This document shows positions 51,711-60,333 of a stretch of 64,000 nucleotides of DNA, piece after piece. The translations under genes and the position numbers were made by a program. This DNA comes from JADGQM01 sp964441945 (GTDB lineage: Bacteria > Desulfobacterota > Syntrophobacteria > Syntrophobacterales > Syntrophobacteraceae), in assembly GCA_964441945.1 (NCBI GenBank), contig CAYTWB010000014.1, positions 1-64,000 on the forward strand, given 5' to 3'. The stretch's first letter is position 1; the number at the start of each line of letters is the position of its first letter. The notes under the pieces were generated by a model. The model was not told the DNA's origin, did no database searches, and saw only the letters and a list, made by a program, of their open reading frames with translations.

Positions 51711-52998
51711 GACGAGCAGGCCTTTCCTGGTTTATGCGGATTCGCGAGGCAAGATCTTCGAGTGGCCGGAGCTCGAAATGCTCGGCTCAGCCGGCAGTGA
51801 ATTGAAACGCCTGGCACCCGGTGAATGGGTCCCGCTCCCTCCCGGCAGTGAGCTGTTTCTCCTGCCGTATCGACTTCCAATGGGCTACAACGCGGGAGAA
51901 AGGCGGTCTGAAGTTCTTGCCGAGGACCCCTATGCTCCAGGAAAACCGGTTCAGGCGGTGGCTGCCTTCGTTGCACCGGCCCACACCCAAATCTATTCGG
52001 CAGCGTATCGAACCCTGCCCGGCGCCCCCCTCCTGCCCCTTTTTGCCTACACCGCAGTTGGCTGGAAGGATGGTCAATTCGTTGCGGCAGCGGTGCGGGT
52101 AGACCCCGACGAACGCCAGGACTTTCGGCATTTTGACCCGCAAGAGATCAGGCGAAGGGCCGATGCACAGGTCAACAAGGAGCAGCACAACCGGCTGTTT
52201 CGCCATTTGCGCAAGTGTGCCGTTTCCTATGGGTGTCCCGCAGCAAGGAATCTCTTTGTGGGGCGTTGGGAAGCACCTTTGCCCACTTCACCCGCCTGCA
52301 ACGCTGACTGCCTGGGATGCATCAGTCTTCAGAAGGGCAATGAGATCGCCGCTTCGCAAGAGCGGATACGTTTTGTGCCGAGCGTGGATGAGATCACCGC
52401 TGTCGGCATTCCACACCTGAAAGAAGCCTCTAAGGCCGTGGTGAGCTTCGGCCAGGGCTGTGAGGGGGAACCGCTGCTTCAGGCCGATGTGATCCAAGAG
52501 GCCGTCAGCCAGATGCGGCAAGCCACAACCCGCGGCACCATCAATCTCAATACCAACGGCAGCCTGCCTGAGGCTGTGGAGAAGCTCTGCAGGTCCGGCC
52601 TGGACAGCATTCGCGTCAGTTTGAACAGTTGCCGCCCCGATTACTATGCAGCGTACTTCAGACCACGGGGGTATCGGTTCGAAGCCCTGGTCCAGTCCAT
52701 TCAGACGGTCAAGGCTCATGGCGGTTTTGCATCCATCAACTACTTTGTTTTGCCCGGTTTTACCGATCAGGAGGAGGAATGGGACGCCCTCTGCCGTTTC
52801 CTCAAAGGAACAAATGTAGATCTCATCCAGATGCGCAATTTGAATATTGATCCGGAGTGGTATCTTAAGACTCTGAACATTAGTCAAAACGCGAAAGCCA
52901 TAGGCATCTTGCGTTGGATGCAACGTTTAAAAGATCGTTTTCCAGATCTTCGTTTTGGTTATTACAACCCCTGTTTGGATACCGGTACCCCCGGGTGA
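51703..52998 (+). CDS. Radical SAM protein
   Basis: A 431-residue radical SAM enzyme. The cluster motif CNADCLGC (Cx3Cx2C) lies near residue 200, unusually late, after a 190-residue N-terminal region rich in beta structure (FLVYADSRGKIFEWPELEML). The barrel follows with VVSFGQGCEGEPLLQ (the GE motif), TINLNTNGSLPEAVEKL and DSIRVSLNS. The reaction is unknown. The ATG at 51703 overlaps the deacetylase gene by eight bases; an in-frame TTG 18 bases earlier is possible. The C-terminus ends with CLDTGTPG, without a visible auxiliary cluster motif. Confidence 0.8.
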   Translation: MNRTSRPFLVYADSRGKIFEWPELEMLGSAGSELKRLAPGEWVPLPPGSELFLLPYRLPMGYNAGERRSEVLAEDPYAPGKPVQAVAAFVAPAHTQIYSAAYRTLPGAPLLPLFAYTAVGWKDGQFVAAAVRVDPDERQDFRHFDPQEIRRRADAQVNKEQHNRLFRHLRKCAVSYGCPAARNLFVGRWEAPLPTSPACNADCLGCISLQKGNEIAASQERIRFVPSVDEITAVGIPHLKEASKAVVSFGQGCEGEPLLQADVIQEAVSQMRQATTRGTINLNTNGSLPEAVEKLCRSGLDSIRVSLNSCRPDYYAAYFRPRGYRFEALVQSIQTVKAHGGFASINYFVLPGFTDQEEEWDALCRFLKGTNVDLIQMRNLNIDPEWYLKTLNISQNAKAIGILRWMQRLKDRFPDLRFGYYNPCLDTGTPG

Positions 52999-53102
52999 GA
53001 GCCGTTGCCTGGGTCGGTGGGCTTCGCATCTGCTGAGCCCATTCAACCGTTGGCGGGCAAATTCCGCAGGGTTCGTACCAGTAACCGGAAAAAGGAGCCC
53101 TT

Positions 53103-54311
53103 ATGGATGAATCGTTTGACCTGGTGATTATTGGAGGTGGGATTGTTGGATTGGCCACCGCGATGACTTTGGCAAGATCCTATCCCGATCTCCATCTGGC
53201 TGTGATTGAGAAAGAGCGCGAAATAGCCAGGCACCAGACAGACCATAACAGTGGAGTCATTCACTCAGGGATCTACTACCGGCCGGGCTCACTCAAAGCC
53301 AATCTGTGTGTTCTCGGGGCACAGCGGCTTGTCCAGTTTTGCCGGACCAACGCAATACCTTTTGAACTCTGCGGCAAACTGGTCGTGGCTACGGAGCCGT
53401 CCGAAATACCCAGACTGGGGGAGCTTTACAGGAGAGGCACCGCCAATGGGGTCCCAGGTTTGAGGCTAATGGGCCCAACCGAAGCCATGGACATCGAACC
53501 ACACACCCGATGCCTGCGGGCCCTGCACGTACCCACCACCGGCATAGTCAACTTCCGGGAAGTAGCTCAAGCCTATGCCGGACAGTTCTCTTCCCTCGGA
53601 GGGAAGGTCCTCGTAGACCATCGCGTACAGAGCATTCAGGACCAACCGGACGGAATTCGCCTCGTCACCAGCCAAGGCACTATCTTGTCGCGTTTCCTGA
53701 TCAACTGTGCCGGACTCTATTCAGACCGGGTGGCCACGATGTCGGGGACTTCCATCCCCTGTCGGATCGTACCGTTTCGCGGGGAGTACTACCAGGTCCG
53801 GCCGGAAAGAAAGCATCTGGTCAGGGGACTGATATACCCCGTTCCCGATCCGCGCTTTCCCTTTCTTGGCGTCCATTTTACACGAATGACCAACGGTAAG
53901 GTGGAAGCCGGCCCCAACGCCGTCCTGGCATGGGCGAGAGAAGGCTATCGAAAAAGCGATATCGCATGGGGTGAACTGGCGGAGATTCTCCAGTACAAAG
54001 GCTTCTGGCACCTGGTATCGCGTTACTGGAAACCGGGGTGCAAAGAAATGATACGGTCTTTTTCAAAAGCCCGTTTTGCACAGGCCCTTCAAAAGCTGGT
54101 TCCTGAAATCAGCCGGGAAGATCTTCTGCCGGGCGGCTCAGGCGTGCGTGCTCAAGCCCTGACAAACGATGGATCGCTCCTGGATGATTTTGTCATCCTG
54201 CAAAAAGGGCGCATGATGCATGTTCTCAATGCACCGTCTCCTGCTGCAACCTCTTCGCTTGCCATTGCCGGGTACCTGAAAGAGACCCTGTCCGGGCTGC
54301 TGAAGCGATAA
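53103..54311 (+). CDS. lhgO: L-2-hydroxyglutarate oxidase/dehydrogenase
   Basis: A 402-residue FAD-dependent oxidoreductase of the DAO family. The FAD-binding motif DLVIIGGGIVGLATAMTLA is at residues 6-24, followed by the LhgO signature HQTDHNSGVIHSGIYYRPGS. VGPNAVLAW-type residues (AGPNAVLAWAREGYR) and GGSGVRAQAL near the end are also typical. It oxidises L-2-hydroxyglutarate to 2-oxoglutarate and hands electrons to the membrane quinone pool. The length is normal. It lies 104 bases after the radical SAM gene, so co-transcription is possible. Confidence 0.92.
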   Translation: MDESFDLVIIGGGIVGLATAMTLARSYPDLHLAVIEKEREIARHQTDHNSGVIHSGIYYRPGSLKANLCVLGAQRLVQFCRTNAIPFELCGKLVVATEPSEIPRLGELYRRGTANGVPGLRLMGPTEAMDIEPHTRCLRALHVPTTGIVNFREVAQAYAGQFSSLGGKVLVDHRVQSIQDQPDGIRLVTSQGTILSRFLINCAGLYSDRVATMSGTSIPCRIVPFRGEYYQVRPERKHLVRGLIYPVPDPRFPFLGVHFTRMTNGKVEAGPNAVLAWAREGYRKSDIAWGELAEILQYKGFWHLVSRYWKPGCKEMIRSFSKARFAQALQKLVPEISREDLLPGGSGVRAQALTNDGSLLDDFVILQKGRMMHVLNAPSPAATSSLAIAGYLKETLSGLLKR

Positions 54312-54450
54312 AGAACCCTGCCCCGGCGCAGGAGATCCAGGCTGAGCCATTATCTCATTGCTGCTGATGTTCCAGGTGATCGGGAAAGCCTTGCTTCGTT
54401 GACAGGAAGGCACCGGGAGGCTGACCGAGAACTCCCCCTCCCTTGCTGTG

Positions 54451-55131
54451 CTAGCCGCCGGGTCCCTGCTCTTCCTCGGACTCCCCGTCGCTGTCAGAAG
54501 CAGGATTATCATCAGGCTGGCCCTGAGGGGGTGCCGGCACAATCCCCCGTCCACCTGGAGCGTTCACCACATTGGCAGGCTGTCCCCTTCTTGGCATGTT
54601 TACATCCCCCGGCCGATGAGGAAATGGAGGCTGAGGACCACTCGAAGCCCGCTCCCCCGGTTGGACCTGGCTTTGTTTGGGCGTTGACGGAACGGAGGGG
54701 GGAGGAATCACCACCTTTCCCTCACCAAAGAGGTATATGACTTCAGTCTGCCCGTCTCTTTCGAGAGAAAGGCTCCGATTCTCAATCTTGACCACCTGAA
54801 AGTCGCCCACTTTATCGCCTTCTTTCACAGTCACATAGGGCTTCTGTCCTTTGCCTTTTTCGGCACCGGGCAGCTGCCCTTTCAACCGCAGAATGGCTTT
54901 TCTCTCGTCTCCCCGCATCAAAACCCCATCCAGCTGGATCGATTTTGTCGACAACCCCGGCTTGTTGGATTGGGCGGGCGATGCATCCGATTCCGGCGAG
55001 GGTGGTTTTCTATCCCGGGCAAAGAGGTTCTTCGCCACCATAATCGGTGCACCCGTCACGTTCGACCAGAAAGAACCGAACCAGACAACGGTCAATGCAA
55101 GCAAAAAGGCCGTTTTCCCCAAGTGTTTCAT
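54451..55131 (-). CDS. Exported GspC/PilP-like protein
   Basis: A 226-residue protein with an N-terminal signal or anchor (MKHLGKTAFLLALTVVWFG). A homology-region-type domain near residues 65-135 (KSIQLDGVLMRGDERKAIL, YVTVKEGDKVGDFQVVKI, SLSLERDGQTEVIYLF) resembles the HR domain of type II secretion protein GspC and the pilus protein PilP. The C-terminal 80 residues are Pro/Gly-rich and disordered. In secretion systems this domain links inner and outer membrane parts. No other secretion or pilus gene is in the window. Confidence 0.6.
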   Translation of the reverse strand: MKHLGKTAFLLALTVVWFGSFWSNVTGAPIMVAKNLFARDRKPPSPESDASPAQSNKPGLSTKSIQLDGVLMRGDERKAILRLKGQLPGAEKGKGQKPYVTVKEGDKVGDFQVVKIENRSLSLERDGQTEVIYLFGEGKVVIPPPSVPSTPKQSQVQPGERASSGPQPPFPHRPGDVNMPRRGQPANVVNAPGGRGIVPAPPQGQPDDNPASDSDGESEEEQGPGG

Positions 55132-55255
55132 GCTCGATTCCTCACCTTGTCATAGCCCTCAGAGACTATCGTTTCTTGAAGTATACTCTTTTCTCCGGCA
55201 TCAATAGCACAAATTTCGTGGATGGTGCTCTGGTCGTATATCCCGATGACATATC

Positions 55256-55321
55256 CTTAACAAAGTCAAAGAATATGAACGGGTGCCGGGACTGGTGCTT
55301 GAAGACCGGAGCGAAGCATAG
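55256..55321 (+). pseudogene. VapC toxin C-terminal remnant
   Basis: The frame reads LNKVKEYERVPGLVLEDRSEA and stops. The intact VapC at 56640-57044 ends NNVKEFYRVPGLMTEDWSEA, so 14 to 15 of 20 residues match. No upstream part survives because a TGA lies in frame three codons before. The preceding bases, TATATCCCGATGACATATCC, also resemble the promoter region of the intact vapBC locus, so this may be a deleted duplicate. Confidence 0.65.
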
Positions 55322-55391
55322 GACTGAGGAATTCATCCATCGGAGGGGTACTACGTGGTTTCAATCATAGAGGAGGCATCCGAATGACATC

Positions 55392-55823
55392 TCATCGACC
55401 GGGGTTGTATATCTCGAGTTTTTCCGCCCTGGCCGCTTTGAGCAATTCAAGATCGGAAGCAACGAAAACAACATCTTCTTTCGTTGTTTTCTTTAGCCAT
55501 AATGCAGTCGACAGATGTATACTGCTTGCCCCCTTCAAGGCATGCCTCGCAATCACTTCATCAATAGATTGAAAAGTCTCTTTGTGCATTTCGACAACGG
55601 TCAGGAACACCCAATCGGCTTTAAATGCTTTTTTGATTCGCTCAAGCCCGCAGGTTTCGATGTCTCCAGCTTTATGCCTGCGTGTTATTGCCGCCAGTAT
55701 CTCAGAATAGGCCAGACTTGAGACGACCGCAAACGATCCTTCTTTGAGCAAAGCATTGACCTTGTCGCTTCCCTCTTCCTCTATATAGCGTTTAACCAGT
55801 GCGCTGCTGTCAAAGTAGATCAC
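55392..55823 (-). CDS. PIN-domain toxin (VapC family)
   Basis: A 143-residue PIN ribonuclease. The acidic residues are MIYFDSSALVKRYI (first Asp), AYSEILAAI (Glu), and SSIHLSTALWL with FVASDLELLKAA for the last acidic positions. The usual second Asp is replaced within SSIHL, so activity may be weaker. It starts with GTG at 55823, overlapping the antitoxin stop by four bases (GTGA). VapC toxins cleave tRNA or rRNA. The gene appears complete. Confidence 0.82.
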   Translation of the reverse strand: MIYFDSSALVKRYIEEEGSDKVNALLKEGSFAVVSSLAYSEILAAITRRHKAGDIETCGLERIKKAFKADWVFLTVVEMHKETFQSIDEVIARHALKGASSIHLSTALWLKKTTKEDVVFVASDLELLKAARAEKLEIYNPGR

Positions 55824-56107
55824 CTGCGATCCCCGATGATCGTCTCGGATACCGCACCTCCTTTTGCCTCCGCTCTTTCAACCGGCTCAAACGCCGGTTC
55901 ATCCGACGTTCTTGGCAATCTGAGAAAACCCTGTCCAGCCAGATAAGCCAAACGCTCCTCGGACCCAGCCTCTTCCTCTATCTGATCGAGATTGTGCATA
56001 ACGGCCACTGGCGCTCCCCTGTCCGTGATGATGACGGCATGACCCCTCTTGGCCATCTCAAGGTAGTGGGTCAGCTTGTTTTTTAAATCCCGTATTCCCA
56101 CTTGCAT
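55820..56107 (-). CDS. Phd/YefM-type antitoxin
   Basis: A 95-residue antitoxin. The first 50 residues, MQVGIRDLKNKLTHYLEMAK then RGHAVIITDRGAPVAVMHNL, match the prevent-host-death family DNA-binding domain. The acidic tail should wrap the PIN toxin encoded downstream. GGAGGTGG lies just before the ATG at 56107, and that start is preferred over one 27 codons earlier. It overlaps the toxin by four bases. Confidence 0.85.
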   Translation of the reverse strand: MQVGIRDLKNKLTHYLEMAKRGHAVIITDRGAPVAVMHNLDQIEEEAGSEERLAYLAGQGFLRLPRTSDEPAFEPVERAEAKGGAVSETIIGDRR

Positions 56108-56336
56108 TGCACCACCTCCTGTAGCTATTGTAGCAACATGATTCCAGAAGTCAAACTGTCCTAACTGTCCTTGGGGAGCAACCAGCACAATTTTCGTGTG
56201 TGGAATTCCCCCCCGATACCTCCCCGGTGGTCTGGATCATGGAAGAGCCTTCGGCGATCAGGTGTAGGACGTTCCTGTCGGACTCGGCTGAAGCATGGAA
56301 GTGGATGAATTTGTATGATGCGCCTAGTATATCCCA

Positions 56337-56364
56337 TTGACATATCCCTCACAAAAGTTATTAT
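56337..56364 (+). promoter_or_regulatory. Promoter of the vapBC locus
   Basis: TTGACA at 56337-56342 and TATTAT at 56359-56364 (five of six) with 16 bases between. It lies 40 bases before the vapB start codon. Part of this sequence is duplicated at about 55236-55265. Confidence 0.6.
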
Positions 56365-56403
56365 TTCTGCCAAAACGATAACATCTTCCATGAGGGTAGC
56401 GTT

Positions 56404-56646
56404 ATGGCTTGCGTGAGAACCAGAGTTTTCAAAAGCAACCGAAGTCAGGCTATTCGCCTGCCAAAGGAAGTTGCTTTTCCGGAATCTGTGAAGGATGTTG
56501 AAGTCATCGCAATTGGGAACATACGCATGATTGAGCCTTTTGGCCAATCTTGGGAAGAGTGGTTCAATGCACCGGGAGTTTCCAGTGATTTCATGACGGA
56601 ACGCAATCAACCGAAAGATCAACTTCGGGAGAGCATTGAGTGCTGA
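56404..56646 (+). CDS. vapB: VapB-type (AbrB/SpoVT fold) antitoxin
   Basis: An 80-residue antitoxin. VRTRVFKSNRSQAIRLPKEV at residues 4-23 is the swapped-hairpin AbrB motif of VapB/MazE-like proteins, and the tail WEEWFNAPGVSSDFM is the toxin-binding region. It overlaps vapC by seven bases, with the vapC GTG at 56640 inside its last codons. Confidence 0.87.
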   Translation: MACVRTRVFKSNRSQAIRLPKEVAFPESVKDVEVIAIGNIRMIEPFGQSWEEWFNAPGVSSDFMTERNQPKDQLRESIEC

Positions 56647-57044
56647 AATACCTTCTTGACACCAATATTGTCATCTACACTTTAAAGAACCGTCCTCAGC
56701 ATGTGAAAAGACGGTTTGAGGTTCATCACGGTCGGATGGGTATTTCTGCTGTAACCTTGGGAGAATTGATATTCGGGGCAGAGCATTCACAACAGGTGGA
56801 ACGGAATCTGGCCGATATTGAGGCCATGGTCGCCCGACTCGAAGTGCTTCCCTTTGAGGAAAAGGCCGCCTACCATTTTGGACAGATACGGGCTGCGCTT
56901 TATCGTGCAGGACAGCCCATTGGACCTTACGACATGATGATAGCCGGTCAAGCCAGAGCGCGCGGCCTCATATTGGTGACAAACAATGTCAAGGAATTTT
57001 ACCGGGTACCAGGATTGATGACAGAAGACTGGAGCGAAGCATAA
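56640..57044 (+). CDS. vapC: VapC-type PIN-domain ribonuclease toxin
   Basis: A 134-residue PIN toxin with all four acidic residues: YLLDTNIVIYTLK (Asp), GISAVTLGELIFGAE (Glu), PIGPYDMMIAGQA (Asp) and LVTNNVKEFYRVPGL. It is of the VapC group acting on initiator tRNA or the sarcin-ricin loop, but the target is not determinable. It starts with GTG at 56640. The last residues EDWSEA match the remnant at 55256-55321. Confidence 0.9.
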   Translation: MLKYLLDTNIVIYTLKNRPQHVKRRFEVHHGRMGISAVTLGELIFGAEHSQQVERNLADIEAMVARLEVLPFEEKAAYHFGQIRAALYRAGQPIGPYDMMIAGQARARGLILVTNNVKEFYRVPGLMTEDWSEA

Positions 57045-57939
57045 GAGTATGGACTTTACCTCCTGACCCCTCCCACATGGTCACAAGTCATGCAAGGGCC
57101 CCTGGCAAAATCATCTAATCTCCCTGATCTTCTCCCAGCCTGACCCCTCCCCAATGGTTTCCATCATAGAAGAGCCATCTGGGCAGCCCATCCCGATGCC
57201 TTCCCCGATTGAGGCCGTGTCGAGAGCGTTGCTTCCGATAGGGATCGCGGCCAAAGCGCCGCTCTGGAACAGGATGTGTGACGCGGGCCTTCGCAAGGCC
57301 CTCCCCCACGGTCATCGACCGTTTGCTCAGCCTGAGCCATACCGGCAGGATCGAGCAAATCGAAACCGTGCTTGCCGCGTTGGGAAAGGGAATTGTGGTC
57401 GGCGTTCGCGAAGTGGCAGGGCGAGGCGCCTTCATTGCTTTACTCAATCCGTTAGTCGGTTTAATAACCCATTCCAGGATTCCATGCCTATTCCAAAGAC
57501 CTGGCGTAGCCCTCCATGCCCAATGTGAGCAGGATGGCCCTCTCGACAGACTCCATCATTTTATCGGGAACACTGCCCAGTAGTCGGTCTCCCTCACGGG
57601 ATTTATCTACCGCCCTGATCTGGTCCGGGACTGCAAGGCCAAGTGGACAGTAAACGCGATGGTGAGCAGAGTAGAGTGGGCCAATTTCATTCAATGCCTT
57701 GCATGATGAAGGTTTTATTCCCCTGAGCCCTAACCCGGCGTTGGGGGTCAACCTAATCCACCTTGGGAGGAGGGGTGTCGGAAAATCGCAAAGCCCATTC
57801 CCGCGCAAATTCAACTTGCGCATTCCAAAGGGGAAGTCCTATGCTGCTGAGGGTCCCGGAATGCATCAGAGACTTCTCGATCAAGAATTTTGTCCCGTTG
57901 TTCAATTTGGATGCGGAATGCAGAAGTTGGTGCATAGTT
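57045..57939. other. Region with toxin-antitoxin debris
   Basis: Apart from the mazF remnant at 57488-57770 there is no supported gene. A plus-strand frame near 57300-57460 reads PTVIDRLLSLSHTGRIEQIE, then TVLAALGKGIVVGVREVAG, which looks formerly coding but has no start and no family I recognise. A short motif recurs at 57145-57175 (see findings). Confidence 0.45.
57488..57770 (-). pseudogene. MazF/PemK toxin remnant with frameshifts
   Basis: The minus-strand frame ends GLAVPDQIRAVDKSREGDRL, then LGSVPDKMMESVERAILLTL and a stop at 57488. This is the C-terminal half of a MazF/PemK toxin (DQIRAVDKSR is a strong signature). Upstream the frame breaks and continues in another frame as VDPQRRVRAQGNKTFIM, corresponding to the WVDLDPxxGREQxGxRPALI start. 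At least one frameshift and one stop separate the halves. Confidence 0.6.
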
Positions 57940-58719
57940 ATGGATATATTGATTCTAAAATTGGTCCTGGCCCCGCTTCTGATTGCGACTGCAACACTTG
58001 CCGTGCGCCGGTGGGGGTTTTTGGCGGGAGGGTTGTTCACCGGTCTGCCTCTTACTTCCGGTCCTGTTTCCCTGTTTCTGGCCATCGAGCGTGGACCGCG
58101 CTTTGCCGGACAGGGTTCTATCGGGATGCTTCTGGGTACGGTTGCTCTGGTGACCTTCTGTGTCGCATACGTGCGAACTGCCAGAGGGCAGAGATGGCTG
58201 CCCCCTATGGTCATTGGTTTCATTGCCTATTGTCTTGCCGCCTGGGGCCTGTCTTTTCTCTCGTTCAGCCTGGAGGTTGTGACTGTCCTGGTGCTGCTTT
58301 TTCTATGGGTTGCCGTCAAATTGGCCGGCCCTCCCGTTACCGGCCCCTCGCAAATCGCCTCGCCATCCTGGGACATTCCTTTGAGAATGGTTACGGCGAC
58401 AGCCATGGTTCTACTCATCACTGGATCGGCGGGATACCTGGGACCGAAATGGAGCGGCATTCTCGCGCCTTTTCCTGCATTCACATGCATTATGGCGGTT
58501 TTTGCACAGAAACAGAACGGCGCAGCCGCAGTACACGGATTTATGCGCGGGATCATCATCGGCTGTTTAGGCGCTGTCTCATTCTACTTTGTCGTCGGAT
58601 TTGCGATAGAGCATGCCGGTGTTGCTGTCGCTTATCTTCTCGCTACAGTCGCCTCGGTAGCTGTGAACGGACTTTGCCTGGGGGTCCTCATGCTACGACC
58701 GGGATTCCGGCCCGATTAA
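57940..58719 (+). CDS. Integral membrane protein of unknown function
   Basis: A 259-residue, very hydrophobic protein with about eight membrane helices, starting MDILILKLVLAPLLIATATL. Small conserved-looking loops are GLFTGLPLTSGPVSLFLAIE and YLGPKWSGILAPFPAFTCI, which may form a substrate path. No enzyme motif is visible. The arrangement of two similar halves (GGLFTGLPLTSGP / LGPKWSGILAPFP) hints at an internal repeat such as occurs in small transporters. The ATG at 57940 is preferred; upstream codons in frame are not hydrophobic and look non-coding. Confidence 0.65.
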   Translation: MDILILKLVLAPLLIATATLAVRRWGFLAGGLFTGLPLTSGPVSLFLAIERGPRFAGQGSIGMLLGTVALVTFCVAYVRTARGQRWLPPMVIGFIAYCLAAWGLSFLSFSLEVVTVLVLLFLWVAVKLAGPPVTGPSQIASPSWDIPLRMVTATAMVLLITGSAGYLGPKWSGILAPFPAFTCIMAVFAQKQNGAAAVHGFMRGIIIGCLGAVSFYFVVGFAIEHAGVAVAYLLATVASVAVNGLCLGVLMLRPGFRPD

Positions 58720-58737
58720 ATCCAGTTTCTGCTCGTA

Positions 58738-58923
58738 TCAGTGGGATTCATGGGACGATTCATCAGTAATATCGCACACAGGCTTACTCTTCGAGGAATC
58801 GGCGGGCTGCAGGGTCGCCACAGGGACACCCTGCTTTGTGATCGTAATCTTCTTACCTTTGGCGACAAGCTCCAGAAGTTCTGGTAGGTGCGTCTTGGAC
58901 TCATAGCCTCCTACTGTTTTCAT
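58738..58923 (-). CDS. Orphan Phd/YefM-family antitoxin
   Basis: A 61-residue protein whose first 43 residues, MKTVGGYESKTHLPELLELV then AKGKKITITKQGVPVATLQP, match the prevent-host-death antitoxin fold. The tail is short, without the usual toxin-binding extension, and no PIN or Doc toxin follows on the same strand. It may be a leftover antitoxin or one that acts on a toxin elsewhere. It converges on the membrane-protein gene. Confidence 0.75.
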   Translation of the reverse strand: MKTVGGYESKTHLPELLELVAKGKKITITKQGVPVATLQPADSSKSKPVCDITDESSHESH

Positions 58924-59065
58924 AAAGCCCCTCCGGTTGCACTAGTCCGCTACTGGCCTAAGCCATCCAACTTCAAACTGCGATGATGATCGTAGCCGCT
59001 CTGGCACTGTACAGTATCGAGGGGTTCACAGCGGCCTGTCTGAACCGATGTAGAATAATGTCCCC

Positions 59066-60232
59066 TTATGCCTCCACGATTTCCACCAGTTCGGAAGCGG
59101 GGCGGGGTGCGGGCAACGTGCAGTAAGGGGCAAAACATTCGAAGAAATCACTTGCACCGAAGGCCTTCTCCGGGGCCATCACCCCTTTTGCCCCTGTCTT
59201 TCCGCGCAGGTGCATGATCGCTCCGAGTGCAAGAGGAACACCTGTCATGGTGGCCATGTCCGGCGGGGTGGCTCGAAGAGAAGCGGCAACGGTGCGCGGT
59301 TGCCCGTCGCGGCGTCCCTTGCCCAGGACGAAGAAAAGCGGCAGCCTGGGGCCGTCCAGGAGCCTCGACAAAGCTGTCAGCAGCATGTCCATCAATCCCG
59401 ATTCGACCGAATTCCTCACCAAGTCTTTTCCTGCTTCCTCCAGGGTCATTTTACCCCCATCTATTGCATCCCGATATTTCCGGAAAGCATCGATCCAGGC
59501 AGACGGCATGACCATGCCGCAGTGCGTTTCCCGGACATCGGGCCAGGAGTAATGAAACGAGACCGGTTCCGGATGGCCGACTGTGTAGATAGTTCGCCTG
59601 CCTCTTCCCGGGTAGTTGATTTCGAGGTCCCGGAGTGGGGTGCCATCGACCAGCCGCCCGTCGAGGCATTCGAGAATGGTCCCGGAACACTGTTCCATCC
59701 AGTGGATGATGGCCGCAGAGTATTCGAGCCGGTCAGCGGTCTTTTCCTCGATGTTCCAGCCGGCGATGAGAAGGTCGACTTCGTCCAGCCGGTCATACAC
59801 TAAGGCGCCGAGAAGGTTGTTAATGCCGGGGCTTGCGCCCATGCCGATAACGGCGGTAACCCCCGCGGCTTTTGCTTTACCGTCCAGGTCCAGCATGTTG
59901 CGCGTGGGTTCCGGGTCGTCGCAGATGTCGAGGTAATCGACCCCGGCCTCGATAGCGGCGGTCAGGATCGGCACACCGAACCGGAAAAAGGGGCCAACGC
60001 AGTTGAGGACCACGTCGGCATCCCGCATGAGTGCCACAAGCCGGTCATGATCGGTGACATCGACGGCATCGGCTGCCACATTGCCGCGGCAGCGCACCGC
60101 CGTCATTTCGGCCTCCGAACGTTTCAGGCTGGCAACGATCAGCTTTTCGACATCATCGAAGCTGGACACCGTCTGTGCCGCCAGTGTCCCCATGGCTCCG
60201 GCTCCCAACAGCAGCACTCTCTTTCCCATCAT
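59066..60232 (-). CDS. Saccharopine dehydrogenase-like oxidoreductase
   Basis: A 388-residue NAD(P)-dependent protein of the saccharopine dehydrogenase family. The nucleotide-binding start KRVLLLGAGAMGTLAAQTV is at residues 3-21, followed by DVVLNCVGPFFRFGVPILTA and AGVDYLDICDDPE. The C-terminal half (AGVTAVIGMGASPGINNLL and beyond) is the catalytic domain of the group that includes carboxynorspermidine synthase and many uncharacterised members. The substrate is unknown. The start MMGKRVLLLG at 60232 follows AAGGAG by six bases. Confidence 0.82.
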   Translation of the reverse strand: MMGKRVLLLGAGAMGTLAAQTVSSFDDVEKLIVASLKRSEAEMTAVRCRGNVAADAVDVTDHDRLVALMRDADVVLNCVGPFFRFGVPILTAAIEAGVDYLDICDDPEPTRNMLDLDGKAKAAGVTAVIGMGASPGINNLLGALVYDRLDEVDLLIAGWNIEEKTADRLEYSAAIIHWMEQCSGTILECLDGRLVDGTPLRDLEINYPGRGRRTIYTVGHPEPVSFHYSWPDVRETHCGMVMPSAWIDAFRKYRDAIDGGKMTLEEAGKDLVRNSVESGLMDMLLTALSRLLDGPRLPLFFVLGKGRRDGQPRTVAASLRATPPDMATMTGVPLALGAIMHLRGKTGAKGVMAPEKAFGASDFFECFAPYCTLPAPRPASELVEIVEA

Positions 60233-60333
60233 GACAACTCCTTTCCTTCCGTTGCACATTGCCTGTTAGCCCGGGCATCAGGCGGCAGGAGGCCTATCCC
60301 GGATAAATGAAGCCGGGCCGGCGCCCTTTTCAG

